The notes: generated by a model not told the origin, from the sequence alone. DNA of 64,000 nt from Lepturacanthus savala (GCA_030544235.1 CM060484.1:5612031-5676030), one strand, 5' to 3'; positions 1-13,660 are shown, counted from the first letter of the stretch. Translations and numbers: made by a program.

Positions 1-1219
1 GTCCTCTGTTCTTCTCCGCAGAACAATATGTGCAATAACTCTGACCCAGATTCACCATTCAAGGTTGAAGCATGTCTAAATTAAGACTTGGTTTATCATT
101 TCCCCATTGTGCATTTGATAACTTAAAACATGCTGCATCCACTGTCTCACTCAAGTGGAATGGCAGATTTACAAAACAACTATTTCGACCAACACAAATT
201 CACTCAAAAATTGGTCGTTATGACTCTTCTGTTACTGTTACACAACAAATGCAGCATTTTTACCTGTACTTCTGAAATGAAAATTACGAAAAATGCCCAT
301 TAATGGTCCATGACCATTAGAGAAAATTAGAAAATAAACATCAGTGCAAATGTTCAGCAATTATGCTTAATGAATGACTTCATCAAATTATTTCTTGGTA
401 CATGGACATTTTTTTTATATAAAAATAAAGTATGTTTTTAGACATTAATGTGAATCATTAGGTAAATATGTACAAGTTCTGAAATGGAAAGATGCATTTT
501 AGTAGAAGCTCAATTAAAAGAAAGATACACATATAGGAAACAGTATGTTTGAACATGATATGTGAAATCTATTAATATAAAGTGGTACATAATTTAAAAC
601 CTGAAACAAAACATCTGGGGCTGCAACTGTTCCATTACTGGTGTAACACAGAAACTACAATGAAAATCGCATAACTTTATAATTGATGGGCTTACACAGG
701 ACAGAGCACTTGTAGAATAATTTTAAAAAAAAAAAAAAAAAAACAGGATTATGTGTAGTCTTTGGCTGAAATGATCCTATGAGGTGGATGGGGGATTTTT
801 GAACCAGCGTTGCTGATTACAGTCTATCTAAAGCTCTATTAGAGAATGGACTCAACAAGGGGAAGAATATAGGAATGATCTTGTCCAGGATGCCAAATCG
901 ACAGTAAATTGGTTGTAATGTGCACACCTCTGATTCAATATTGCTACATGAAGTAGAGCCGAGCTGGACCGGGAAAGACTTGGACAGGAAAACAGTGCTT
1001 ACTGAGCAAAGTCAAGTCTTGGAATGAAGAGCGTGGGCCAAGATAATGAATGGAGACAACAGGGCTCTCTCACTGAGTAAACCTTATCAACGTTATATCA
1101 ATGTTTCATGTACTGTATTGATTATTGATGACACGGCTGAGGACTGCTGCACCTTGAGAAGAAGCTGTTTTTCATACTCTTGACTCTTAAAAATAAACAC
1201 TTGGACCTGGAATCTAAGC

Positions 1220-1221
<2 letters not shown>
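1..1221. other. Non-coding stretch, nothing recognised
   Basis: AT-rich sequence with an A run at about 724-742. The longest frame (72-275) has no homology I recognise and no splice context. No gene or repeat family identified. Confidence 0.6.
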
Positions 1222-1293
<72 letters not shown>

Positions 1294-1316
1294 TATATAT
1301 ATATATATATATACAC

Positions 1317-1384
<68 letters not shown>
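1222..1384. repeat. AT/TA microsatellite with CACA interruptions
   Basis: About 160 bp of alternating TA broken by short CACA or CACATTA units near 1255, 1286 and 1313. The plus-strand frame across it encodes only Tyr-Ile repeats and is not a gene. Such tracts are highly variable in length and assemble poorly. Confidence 0.95.
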
Positions 1385-1388
<4 letters not shown>

Positions 1389-3006
1389 TAAGGCTACTGA
1401 TTCATTTGACCAAACAGCTCTTATCAAATTGTAAAATGTTGAAGGAAGAAAAGTGTGCATCAAACTCTCTTGCCAAGTATAAAGGATGAAACCCTACACA
1501 GGAAAACCTGATTTAGTAATATGAATTTCTATCCATAAACATGCTATTTAAATGACTGATTGATTTGTCCAAATTTATGTCTGAGATAGTTATGACAAAA
1601 GAAAATACCTATTTAATCTCAAGGTCTGGGGAAGTTCTGGCTAAGGATCTAAACTTGCTTTTTGGCACTTAATGTATGTTATGTTAAAATTAATAAATAA
1701 AAAAGAAAGAAATATGGTGAGGAGTCAGACCTTGCTGAGCATTTAAAGTCAGCAGTAAAATAATAACTTCTAAATGGGCCTATCCTGCAAAAAAGGTTCA
1801 TGTTAATAAGACTTTCATTAAATTTCATGAGCACTACCTTAATCTCTACAAGAGTGATTATACAAGAATACAAGAACAACTCTTGTATAATATCTCCCCC
1901 CACTCGTAGGCAACAGGAAAATACATTCTTTTTCGAAATAACAGAGAATGTAATACCATGCATGTACAGTACAGCTGTATGAGATTCATGACGTCTTTTT
2001 TTGCTTATTTTTTCCCTCATGCCACAGTTCAGCGTTTTAGATTTTAGAAAAAAAATCTGTGACATTTTGACTGTAATTTATTCAGGAATACCAATTGTGC
2101 ACCAAACCAAATCAAAGGCTTCTTTTCCACAAAGGCTTGACAGTGAAAACTTTAACACCCAGGCTACATCATCACTTCTCATTTGTAGGAAAGAGAACAG
2201 CCTATAAACCTGTTGTTTTGGCAACACGGGAGACAGCCTGTATGTATATAAGATGTATATGTGGGGGCATAATGTCGAGTGTATCAAGTTCTCTGAAGAG
2301 GCGAGACAGCTGAGGCTGAGGCTTGTTACGGGTTACAGTATTATTCCAGAGCTTCAGTGATCTCTTGTGCTCTTCAGGAATATATACATGCCAGGCATTC
2401 CAAGAGGCGACCAAAGGCGTTCAACTTGAGACTGTGCCAAGCAGGCTGCAGCAGCCCTTACAGGGACATTCATCTAGCTAAGAAACCTTATCTATCTACC
2501 TATCTACTCATCTATTATCTATTGTGTTAAGTTTATGGTTTTGTCCACCATTTTGGCCAAATGCTCGGTGAATGTTCTTTTTTTTTCCACCCTATCTGTG
2601 TCTGTAATACCCTTATATAATATGGGGAAAACATTATGAGTAATACTACTCTTGATATAATATAGCCAACATAATAAATAATATATCATAATACAATAAA
2701 AAAAAACATTTTACCTTCTAATATTTAGCTGAAGTTACTTTTCCTGGCTCTTCTGATTATTTCCTGAAAATCATCATTCTAAACCTGCAATGTACATCTT
2801 ATCCATCAGGATACTGATGTGTAAGATTCACCAGAGAAAACACTGTGTTCATTGATTCACTGAAATAATAAACAGTGTCCTCCTTTTTGGTACATTACAG
2901 CATTGTCAAGAAGTATTTCAATGAGTTTGACAAGGTGAAATTCATGTTGCAGTAAGCCAGAGTACAATGCTTTCACAACACTAACAAATTTCAATCCAAG
3001 GATTGA
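1385..3006. other. Non-coding stretch with an imperfect TCTA tract
   Basis: AT-rich intronic sequence. An imperfect TCTA/CCTA tetranucleotide tract lies at about 2488-2523. Several overlapping short frames on both strands at 1680-2410 are not supported by codon pattern or splice sites. No repeat family recognised. Confidence 0.55.
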
Positions 3007-3010
3007 AAAA

Positions 3011-3056
<46 letters not shown>
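3007..3056. repeat. Poly-A followed by TA microsatellite
   Basis: About 13 A residues followed by roughly 18 TA units. An A-run leading into TA repeats often marks an old retroposon tail, but no element body is visible upstream. Confidence 0.9.
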
Positions 3057-3058
<2 letters not shown>

Positions 3059-4563
3059 TATATCAAGCTATATAAATTGAGTCAAAGAATCAATCGCTAT
3101 GAGATTCCTCACAAAGCTGCTAAATGGAAACAGAAAAAGAGGAGCATGCTCGCCAATGTCAAATCTGAACTTCTGGAAATTCATCAGTCGAGATTTTGAA
3201 AACAGCACTGATTCTGCATAGCTGTCGTGTCGGGAGAAAGTTTTCAGGATGATAAGATGACTCATGGCTCCAGTAATAACCCGTATTCTGTTGAATATTT
3301 CATAATGAGTTTTACTTCCCTTCATATGAAGACGGATTCCTTCTATAATTGGTTTGAGTTCAGTAGATAATCAAGGGCAGAGTTACTGGCCAGAGAGTTT
3401 AAACATATTAACACATCGGGAGGAAAAAGACAAATCCTTTGGATCAGTCACAAACGAACAAAAATACAGACAGCAGCCAGCATGTGGGCGAAGAAAGGGG
3501 AGATGAATGGAGAGGAGGGAGAAACAAGAAGGATGGAGGGAGAACAGGCGAGCGAAGCAACGCTCAGAGACTGTGGCAGAAAGTGAAAGCACCAGAAAGG
3601 GAATGAAAGAGCGAAAAAAAAGAGGAGAGACAGGCAGAGGGAGGCAGACAAAACTAGGTCAAGTCACATGACTGGGATCGACTGCAGGCAGGATTAAATA
3701 TCCTACAGCATGTGGTCATTTACACAACAAATGTAGATTTCATTTTATAAATTATTTCTCTTCCACGGGGGATGAGGCTCGGCGTAGCGAGCGCGATGCT
3801 ACACTGAATTCTGCTTGGAAACGGGCTTTTCAGAGAGCACAAAAACAGAGCATTAAAGACCGGAGCGAGCCGTTTCCCTCTGAGACGAGAAACAAAGCGA
3901 GCGCCTGAGATAGCATGAAAATGATCATAACAGGAGTGAGCACGGTTCCAGTATGAGACAGCTCCATTGTGACAGGCTAATGGCCGTAACATACACTGTC
4001 CATTATCCCCTATGAAAGCAAAGGACAGTGAAATGTTACAAAAAAAGAAAAAAAGAAAAAGAGAAAAAAAACAAAGATGTCACTTATTGTAAAGGCGTAC
4101 ACACTGACAGCAAAAGTGTGCCTAAAAGTTCAGACAGAATGAATGTAATAGTGATATCCCATCAGATGTAAGCATAATACAATTTAAATATGCAAATATT
4201 GTTCAACGCTATTCCAGAGGATTTTAATGAGTTAAGCTACATGCTTTATCACATCCTAGAGGAGTTTGCAAACACAAATTTAAAAAAAAAGTGCTTACTT
4301 TACAATGGTTCCACTGACTTCAGTGACTCAAAGTCTGAGTGGAACATAAAACGTATGAGCAAATGTGTAAATCGCAGGATGACATAAGATGCAAAATGCT
4401 GCTATTAACTCCCCCTCACAGCTCTGTAACTATAGCTGCCAATCAAGACTAAAGGCTAAGCTGGTCATAAACTCAGCCAATCCCCTGGAGGCCAACCTGT
4501 GCAATACCAATCATTCATTCACATCTGTGGTCAGCTGAGACTGACTGACAGACACAGGAAGTA

Positions 4564-4565
<2 letters not shown>
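3057..4565. other. Intronic block with a CpG-bearing segment
   Basis: Mostly purine-rich non-coding sequence (3420-3650 is GA-rich on the plus strand). The segment 3760-4000 stands out with about ten CpGs, a homeodomain-like CTAAT core and balanced composition, and may be a conserved regulatory element. The 90-codon minus frame across it lacks splice or start support and I do not call it a gene. Confidence 0.35.

Positions 4566-4598
<33 letters not shown>
4566..4598. repeat. GT dinucleotide microsatellite
   Basis: About 16 uninterrupted GT units followed by GAGAG. Confidence 0.95.
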
Positions 4599-4600
<2 letters not shown>

Positions 4601-7280
4601 AGAAAACTGGGCACTGGGCTGAAATCTGTCACTGAAGCCTAACTGGAGATTCCCCCACCGGACCTGAGCCAATCAATGTGATGTAATGCTGCTGACGACT
4701 CAGAGCAACACGTGGCTCTTCACTTACAATCATTTTGAGCCCTAGGCCGGGGGTCACAGAGAGATGGGGTAGGGGTGGCGGGCAGCGCAGAAGCTACACT
4801 TTATAGGTATATCTATTTCTCTAATTAACACACACATATCTGGTATTTGGGTCAGTGACAATTAATGATTGGCAAGATGAGAAAATCAAAAACGTTTAAA
4901 ATACAGTTTTAAAAGCATTCATCAGGTCTCTCAAAATGTTCATTTTGTGTTCATGTTGATTTTGTGTCATTTCAAGTGCATTTATACCAATTTTCTTTAC
5001 ATAAATCACACAGAATTTGAGATTTTTTCAATACGAAACGTCAAATGCTGTAACTTTTCAGAATGATAAATTCACCTAGATTATAAAACTAGTTGACAGC
5101 ATGTGTTTCAAATTATTGAACGGTTTTTAACGAGAGTCAAACTATCTGGCATTTGTGTTGATGTAAAATATGAAAACCTTAAGATTTATTTGATATTATA
5201 CTGTGTGGATCAAGTGTGAGTGCTCTGGCTGTTAGGCACATTAAAATCAAATGAAAACCTACAGCTATAAAACCTGGTTTGCTTTGAGAGTGTGAGGTCC
5301 GGGTCACACAGCACACTCCTTCCTCTGAAATGTCACCGATGACATCACTGCACTTCTACCTGCGGACGCCGCGAGTTGCGATGAGCCAGCGAAGCATAAG
5401 GCTGCTGCGAAAATACTAAATCCGCCTTCAAGGTTAAAAACTCTTATATCAAATAACAATTACTGACCAAGAGAGACAGACCGTCAGATCAGCTTAGAGC
5501 TGAGCACCGGTGCCCCCCTCTTGAAAAGTAAGGGTCTGAAACAGCAAAGTTAATTTGGATCATTTGGATCAAGGGGTGGGGAAGTGGACGAGGGAGCACG
5601 AGGTCATGTAGGGCTGCACACATGTCTGCATGCACAATAACCTGGAGGCTCAGGGAAAAAATGTTTCCCTTGAATACAGTAGAGGTTTTATGCATTACAT
5701 GGCTCCTGGCCTCTCATATTCGCATTTTTAAAAAGCAAGACCCTTCCTGTCATGAACATGAACTCAATTTTTTCTGAAAAAAAAAGCAAATAAACTGCTG
5801 TTGCTAAGCTCCAGAGTGATTAACCTTCAAGAATTTCTATGTTGAAATCCAATTTTTGTTTGGATTTCTGTAGTATTCACTCCTTTCTTAAATCAGATTT
5901 TCACCTATTAAAATATAATCTAAATGGACACAGATAAAATTCCTAATAAAATAACGGCTCCATTTCATGCCAGCACATACAGCCTCAATTAACCCACAAC
6001 CACACCGTGATATGTGGATCAACAGTGTTCTCTACATCAAACAGATGCTGGCATATATACAGTACTGTATCATCAACATCAGCATTCCTGGAAAGGAGTG
6101 CAATCTGTTAGCTCAGTCAGGCAGAAAGATGTAGGCCAACCGCAGAGCAAGGGGGGAAAAAAAATCAGCTGTGTAATCATAGAAAGGGAGAAGATTGACC
6201 CAATGAAACGGCACGTTTCGCTCTTCACTCAGGTAGCTGGATAAGAAAGAAAATAATTCCTTAAAAGTTCAATATATTGATTAAAATTTCAGTTCCTAAT
6301 TTTCTGTTGAGTGGTTCATCCTTTCTGTAGCAACTTCCATTATGTTCCTTTCTATTTCTCTCTCTAGCTTTGCCCATTTCTCTCCTTTGCCGTCATCTAT
6401 CGCCCTCTACGTCTTTCTTCCCCGCCGCCTCCTTCCATCTCGCTCGCCCCGTCCTCTCGCTTTCTCCCTCTGATCACTGCCCTGCTCCTGCCTGAGTGTA
6501 AAGCTCTCATGGGGGGGCAGGCATCAGTAAGCCCATCAGAGAGAGACAGCGATGCATCTCTTTTGATCAGTGCCAGTCGCCACATTAGCATGTACCTCTG
6601 CATTCTCCTACCCCCCCCCCCCATCCTTCCCCCCCTTCCCCTACCTGCCTGTCAGCCGCCGCTGACCCACCAGCAGCCTCTCCCAGGTAAGACAGAAGGC
6701 GCTCGGAGCTCTGAATCTTAAATAGCTAATGAACATGGGCTGGCTGCCACTGATGAGAGGAGAGAGAAACCCCTGCTTGTGATCTCGCTGCGGAGATGGA
6801 CAAAAGCCTGGCGGTGCATCTCTAATGTACTGTAAGGGCCCTGTAGTCGGACTGAGTGAAAGAAAAATCGACTGATGGTGTTGATTCGATACAGAGGCTT
6901 GTTTTTTTTCCCCCTCTCTCTCTTGGGACTTTACGCCTCAAAGGGAGGCTCGCGAACACACTCCTTGTATGTTCCTTTTGGGTGACAACAAGCTAAAACA
7001 TGAAAAAGCTCAATCTGCTTTTGAATCACAAAGGCAGCCTATTTGCGTTTTAATCAAAATACATAGTAATTCTTTCATGATATTCGAGTAAAGTCTGTTC
7101 ATGGCTTTTTATTTTTTTTAGTTCTGGTAAAAAACAAACAAGGGGGTTATTTTTCATGCCATGAGTTAAAGTTAACTGTCTGTGGAAGGTGGCGGATTCT
7201 GTTTCTTCTTTTTTTTTTCTCCCTGTTATTTTATGAGGGGGTTGTGTTTGGCCCGGGTCTGGATCCACAGTCGGGTGCCC
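4599..7280. other. Intronic non-coding region with candidate regulatory blocks
   Basis: 4800-5270 is AT-rich with nothing recognised. 5320-5410 is CpG-bearing and includes TGTCA/TGACA half-sites four bases apart. 6490-6860 is a balanced-composition block with TAAT cores (for example near 6728) broken by a C run at about 6611-6622; it reads like conserved non-coding DNA rather than a gene. Pyrimidine-rich tracts lie at 6350-6480 and 6900-6925. Confidence 0.35.
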
Positions 7281-10200
7281 TCTCACTTCTGTGCCACTTA
7301 ATTAGCCCGGCCCCGCACAAAGGGGGAGGGGGGCTGGTCACATGGGCCCAATTTGGCCTGCTATAAAGTCTGCAACGGCTCAACGTGCATTACTATGAGA
7401 GTATTTACGTGCCTGCCGCGCCGGGGTAGGAAGACTTTGAAGATGCAGAAAACAGGGCGAGGAAGAAGAAGTGAATAGAAGGAGAAGAAATAACTGAAAT
7501 GAAAGGAGGGGACCCTTAAATTCCAGGGAATTTTTCCAGATGTTACACAAATATTCTACTGAGGCAATCCAGATGTGCTCACTCTGTTTATTCCCTCCTT
7601 CTGCTCACTGTTCCAAGGACTTCTCTTTCTTCCCCTTTCTTCTCTTTCACTGTTTCTTTCTCTTCTACCCCCCACCCCACCCCTTTCCCTTCAAGCAGCC
7701 CACATCAGTGTTCCATGATAGTGCCTTTTACTGTAAGTGAGGGCTTTAATAGCCCCCAGGGCACCTTAGCATCCACTAGGATCCTGTAATAAACATCCAC
7801 TCTTATTCTCAACAGCACATGTGTGTTTGTGTGTGTGTGAGAGAGAGAAGGCAAGAGATTAGGTGCCTTGTTTTATCGCTCTTTGGATCAATTAACAATT
7901 AACTGTTACTAACAATAGCTGCACTGAGGGGATGAGAGGGGAAAGAAGAAGAAAAAAAAAAACGCCATGCACCGAGTGAGGCAAGACCCAAATAAAAACA
8001 ACATGCTTCCTGCTTCCTTCTGCTGTGCTCCATGCTGCGGTATGACTTTGTGTTTTTCCCTTTTCCATCACTTCTCCTTTTTCCTCACCTCACCTCACCG
8101 CGCAAACGCTGTCATGTCTGCCGAGGCTGCTCCTCTCCCACAGAGCGTGACCCAGCCACAACCCCTGACCTTCCCTCTCCCAGACAGCACACTGATTCTC
8201 AGCTGCTCCGCTCTGCGCTGCTCCAGATTCACCACTTCATGAATCAGTTTTGCCGGGGACTCCCCCCTCTACCGCCACCACCGTCGGCTCAGGACATACA
8301 TGTGCTTGCCTCGGGTAATCGTGCACATGGCGCATATGCACAAAAGCATGCTGTAAAAAATGTGCAGGCTGGTATACACTGACAATGTGCACACTAGTGC
8401 CTAAATGATTAGCTGATTAATCATTCAGTTGATCACCAAGATGTCAAATATAAATTCCATAGTAATCTGGCTCACAAATTCTCACATGAGGGCTGGCTGC
8501 TTTTCTCTGCTATATATTGTTGTCAAATGTCAACTGAATATCACAAAAAGAATTCGCTTTCAAGATGTCACCTTGAAAAAAGTTCCATTTTCCTCAATAT
8601 TGATGATTATTTGATTTGTAATAAATGAACCAGCTTATTTGATCGGTCTTGAGTTGTTCCACTTTATTAGGGCACACAGGTAGTCATTTTAATTCACACA
8701 ACAATTCTTAGCTGTCTACATTTGTTTTCTCTATCCACGTCATTTCCGTCTATTGTGCAACCCAACAACACACCTGTTAAATGATTGGCTTGTTTGGGTG
8801 TCACTCATAGCAATGCCTCATTATCGGGGGATATGATAGGCTGCTTGTGAGCCAAGCAGGGAGCATGCTTGGAATATTTGTATATTCAATATGTGCTTTA
8901 ATTAATTGCATTTAATGCAACTGAAACTGTCAAACAATTGTCCTATTTCTATTAATGACGTGTGTCTATCACTCATACATATCACTACCAATACAGGTTT
9001 ACACAGTTTTTTTCCTCCATATTACACACATTTTATATAGATAAAATGTGATTTATAAAGATTTATAAAGATAAAGAAAATCGATACTGAAAAGAACGGG
9101 TAGGGTAGTGCATGCCTACACAAACACAAACACACATAAACCTACACAGCTGCACACAGTGCTGCCAATAACAATTCTGCTCCGCCGGCAACCCAACGTT
9201 CAGATCTGCCCCGTCTAATCCGCTGCCTTCTCCTGTTTCCCACTCGGCGTTGAAACAGAAGAAAGCATCCTAAATGTGACACTTGAACTTGTCAGAGCCG
9301 TTTGTGCAGGCAAACTGTCAGCACTTTGGTATGCAGAGCGCTGATGACAAAGACACGGCTAGTGCCTGTGCGCCTGCCTGTCTGTGTCTGTCTAGTAAAC
9401 CTGGTTGCTCAACTTTCTTCTCCAAAATAGTACAAAGAACAGATTTACAAGGAAGGTACCCTACATTCAGTATGTTGGAGTCAAGAAAAAAAAGAAATTC
9501 CACACTGTCATGGACCAGTGGACAACTAAGAACATGGTCCTTAGTGAACACAATGCAAGTGTATAATAATATAATAATTAGATTAGTAAATTCTATAGCC
9601 AATCAAATCACCCACCACTTATGCACTTTGTGCAGTCATTCGTTCTTCAGTGGCTTAAGTAGTGGTTCAATTCAAAATAAGTATACCCTACAATCTGTTG
9701 GTCTTACTATAGTCAATATGGGTTTATATTGGACCAATTTATTAGGTGTGTCATTGTACTCATATTATGTAGCCTAAGTGTTTCGTATTACAAGGCTCTA
9801 CTGTGTGACTGTGCTGAAAAAAGCACATGTTGCAAATGTTCCTTATAGGGCAGTAAAATGTGAATTCAAATAGATCGAATGTCGTGGGCAGGCATGCAAG
9901 TACCTTTAAAAAAACACTCCGTTACAAAGGGCATGAGACCCTTTCTTGTCTTATATTAACACCCTGACATTGCCAGAGCCAGAAGAAACTAAAGAAACTA
10001 AGCCTTTCAGTGCAATTCATTCTTTAATCTTATTATTCATTTGATTATTACATTTGTTTTGGTGAAAAGTGTGGGATGGGAAGTGGATTTGGAGTCAATA
10101 GGGAAAAGGAAAAAAAAATAAGATATATGCTTTTATAATTTTTCTGTTCCGTTTTCTTGAATTATGCTTTTTGTAGGTATATACCTTATAAAAACAGAAA

Positions 10201-10625
10201 AAAGGGCAAGAGCAGAACAATACGGTGCACTTGGTATATCCCGTTCAATCTGTCCATAACAAGAGCAAGAGGATCCATGTTGCTGGTGTTATTTTTCTAG
10301 ATAAGATGCTCTATTCTAGCACCTTTCCACCTTCTTGCTGTTGAAAACATTCCTGAAACCAGACGGCCACGGAAAAGTGTCTGAACCAGAGGTGGCAAAT
10401 CCCCCCAGACTTCTGTTCATACAGTACATGTGCATGTCTGTGAGTATGTGCGCACACACACAGACATGCATGTCTGTGTGTGTGTGCACATGCGTACAGG
10501 TGTGTTGAGGCCAAGGGGCCACAGTCTGGGCGGATATATGAACATGCTAGACCTGCAGGCGTCAATAATGAGTCTTTCTGTACTGCTGGCTGAGGGGAAA
10601 AAAAACACAAAGGAATGCTGATAGC

Positions 10626-10629
<4 letters not shown>
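7281..10629. other. Intronic non-coding region
   Basis: 7290-7390 carries a TTAATTAG homeodomain-type core beside a GC-rich segment and looks like a possible regulatory block. 7600-7700 and 8060-8110 are pyrimidine-rich. 8400-9120 is AT-rich with nothing recognised. 9280-9780 holds overlapping frames on both strands (longest 164 codons, plus) with no family resemblance. Short GT/AC patches lie at 7819-7839 and 10440-10490. Confidence 0.35.

Positions 10630-10712
<83 letters not shown>
10630..10712. repeat. AT dinucleotide microsatellite
   Basis: About 41 uninterrupted AT units. The minus-strand frame through it is a Tyr-Ile artefact. Confidence 0.95.
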
Positions 10713-10715
<3 letters not shown>

Positions 10716-13499
10716 ATTTTCTCTTCATATTTTTTCCCTCATGTGTGAAAATAATGTGAAAATCATGACTCATTCAGCACGTATCCATTTCAGAGATGAC
10801 CCGTGTCAATCCTTTTGCATCTACTAATGTCCCTTGCTATCCTCCATCTCATCAGTAATCCAGACAATGTGGTAGCTTCTGTAATGTCTATCATAATTGC
10901 AATCACAGCCTAAGGGCCACTTTGCCGAAGTTGAACCTGAGTCCGATGTTGTATTGTTATGAGGAGGACTTAACAGTTGAAGAAAAGTTTCTACTGCACA
11001 ATGTCTTGAGAAGTTGTATTTGATATCTGGGAAAAGAAAGAAAAAAAATTCTAGCTGAAAACTGATTGAACAACAACTTCAATCAACATCAATCCCAGCA
11101 GGCCAGAACCCCCCAGGAATAGGAGGTTGAGAGATGATCGAGCCTCCAAAAATAACAAGAACACACAAAAAGTTTCAAGATAACGGCAGAAAAAGACTCA
11201 TACTGTAACACCAAAGAGTACCAGAGAAGATTTTCCGCTTTCAAATCTGCACAATGCCTCAACTGGTGATGAAATTCTGAGAAAATTCTTTAAATGATTC
11301 TATTTTCTTAGAATTGTCTCTTAAATTAAAAAAAGGTTGTCTCATAACAAAGGCTTTTCACGAAGCCTCTCAGCCAGAGCTCCTAAAGTGAAGAAATGTT
11401 TTCAAGTGTTAAGGATTTTACTGCTGCTGCTTAGAAATTGCTTAAGCGGTAGCGAAAATAGCTGCAGGAAGTAGATGTAGGGGAAATGTTTTCCCGTAGC
11501 TACAGATGTGATTTCGCAGGAATTGATATTTGAACACAATCATGACAGAATGGTTTTGTATTACTATTAAGCCATTAATAGTTTCCAACCTCAGATTTTT
11601 AAAATTTCCTCCACCTTTGAGCCTGGCAAACCAAAATGACGATCCACGGCTCTCAATACTGCTACAGTGGTTTACAACCTCAGTTTTTTTTTTTTATTTC
11701 CTACACCTTTCTTCACATGAGCCTGGCAAAGTAAATGGATGAAATCTTGCTCCCTCTAAACTTTTGTTTAACCTTTGTTAAAACAATATTAACACACATA
11801 CCCACACAGCATGTAACCATGGGGGTGAAATAGACTGGAATCTCTAATCTGATAAAGTAAAGATACATGGTTTTTGACAGGCTGTAAATGTACAGAACCT
11901 GCCACCCCTTGCTCTCAATACTGCTGCTTCCCCCTCAACCCCCCCACACCCTAACATATGCACTCGCAGAACGTAAGCCGAGGTGTTTTGCAGGCTGTGG
12001 GATTTCCATGGCCGTGCACCCAGCGGCTCGTGGAAGCCCCACCCCCACCCATGGCATCCGGCGAGGCGAGGTGACAGACAAGCGTGACAGCAGCAGCGGT
12101 GGTGGTGGCGGGAAAGGAGGAAGGCGTGGGGGGGCACACACAGGCAGAACCTCCTCTCGCTCCCTTCGACCTCAAAAACAAATTGTGGCCGCGCGGCGTA
12201 GAGACACAGCCCCATAATTACCTCGCTCTGTTTCGACTGTGGCGGCAGGTGTTTACATGTACATATGCGTGGACACGGGGTGTTTTGTGTACGCATGTGT
12301 GCAGAAAAAACAGGCAGAGCACTGTGCGTGCACCTGAATATACAGTTTTATGAAAAAAAAACAAATACCTGACAGTGGGAATCCATGATATATAATTATT
12401 CATTCATTTCTCTGGGGAGCGCAGGAACATCAAATACATCATTCCAGCGTTTGATCATGTTACATGATATTGACATCAAACCAGTATTAACACATATATT
12501 ATTACACCATGTAGAGGCCTGATCCACTGTAGTAATCTTACTTCTGTGAATTACCATTTTAATGGAGGAATAAAATTCTATTCACGCCGGCTTTAAGTGC
12601 AACACGTTTTAAATCAGCGGTCCTTGTTGGAGTCGGGATAAAATGATTCACTGGAATGACATGAAGGAGCATAGCATATCTGGGAATCACTTGATTCGTC
12701 GTTCCTCTCCAGTGAATAGCCATCAAAACCCATACACTTGTAACTTGATTTACAAAAAAAAAAAAAAAAACACGTCACAACCGGCAAACGAAGATTCGTG
12801 CATTTACCACGATCACAGGAGAGGAGTCGACGGTTGTTGGTTTTTTTTTTTCATTGCTCAAACCATGCCAACCTGAGGATTGCAGAGGAGCATCGTTCTC
12901 TTGCTCTTCTTACTCAGTGTTTCCCTTTTCCCGCTTGGTGATGCGCAGAGAACAGAGCTCTGGCGAGAGGAGGGCAAACCGCGACCTTCCACTCGCTGCG
13001 AATTATGAGTGTGATCTGGTCAAATCCCCGCAGAGACTACGTTTCCACTTCAAAAGAGCGGTTGTACGCACTCTGAATACTGCCAGCCTGAAGAAAAGCC
13101 ATTCAAGGGAAGTCAGAGGACCTGCAATAAACCCCGAAGTCTAATGATGCTCAGATGACTCAGACAATTAGCACCGAAAGTAGAGAAACTTCTGCAAATC
13201 CAGACGATGAGGGCTGAAATGATTGCCCAATTAAAACATACAACATTAAATAGTCATTGCTTTTTTCTGTTTTGTATCTTAAGTTGAATATTTTAAAGAC
13301 AAGACATGACCTTGAACTTGTGAAGGGTATTTCCTCTAAATTTCATAGTCTTTTTTAATTGATTCATTTTGCAAAAGTAAGATTGTGCCATGTGCCATGG
13401 AGAGAATAACAAAGAAAAGTAACAAAAAAAAGAAAAAGCAACAAAGGACTACAAGCTACTGTCTTTAAACACTTTAAAACGACATATTGAATGCCAAAG
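10713..13499. other. Intronic non-coding region with GC-rich block
   Basis: 10713-11580 is ordinary AT-rich sequence. 11581-11741 contains a direct duplication (separate entry). 11990-12260 is GC- and CpG-rich, with frames open on both strands over 200-450 bp; it ends in a balanced ATAATTACC-containing segment near 12215, so I read it as a regulatory block, not an exon. 12880-13140 is also CpG-bearing. A runs occur at about 12753-12769. Confidence 0.35.
11581..11741 (+). repeat. Imperfect direct duplication of about 65 bp
   Basis: Two adjacent copies share the ordered blocks AACCTCAG, a T-rich run, ATTTCCT, ACACCTTT or CCACCTTT, and GAGCCTGGCAAA (11588-11632 and 11678-11731). The second copy has an expanded T run and a short insertion. 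The spacer contains CTCTCAATACTGCT, which recurs near 11911. This is a local, moderately old duplication with no coding content. Confidence 0.7.
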
Positions 13500-13660
13500 G
13501 CAAATTCCTGAAATGATAGAGCATATGGGGAGCAAAGGTCAAGGCTTGGGGTGCAAAGTTCAGTGCGGCCGTTATCAATAAAAGGGCCTCCTGCGAGCGA
13601 GGCGCTCCTCGCACAAATAATTAATGAGCTTTTGAGTCATCCGTGATTTCTACATCAAAA
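13500..13660. promoter_or_regulatory. Candidate intronic element with nuclear-receptor half-sites
   Basis: Seen: AGGTCA at 13536-13541 and, eight bases on, GGTGCA-A-AGTTCA at 13550-13562, a direct repeat with one-base spacing. The block continues with CpG-bearing, balanced sequence including AATAATTAATGAG near 13616. Known: DR1 repeats are bound by RXR homodimers, RXR-PPAR, HNF4 and COUP-TF. Inferred: a possible receptor-responsive or autoregulatory element in rxra intron 1; motif occurrence alone is weak evidence. Confidence 0.35.

Noticed and set aside
1..21. Pyrimidine tract ending in CCGCAG at the left edge, like a plus-strand splice acceptor
   Set aside because: The following 67-codon frame has no recognisable content, and the probable host gene is on the minus strand.
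1180..1434. 84-codon plus-strand frame
   Set aside because: It is a translation of the AT/TA microsatellite.
3720..3992. 90-codon minus-strand frame in a CpG-bearing block
   Set aside because: No domain, weak start and no splice sites; the block fits a regulatory element better.
9283..9777. 164-codon plus-strand frame
   Set aside because: The longest frame in the window, but composition is not protein-like along its length and it has no family resemblance or splice context.
11844..12296. 150-codon minus-strand and overlapping plus-strand frames
   Set aside because: Open frames on both strands arise from GC-rich composition; no recognisable protein.
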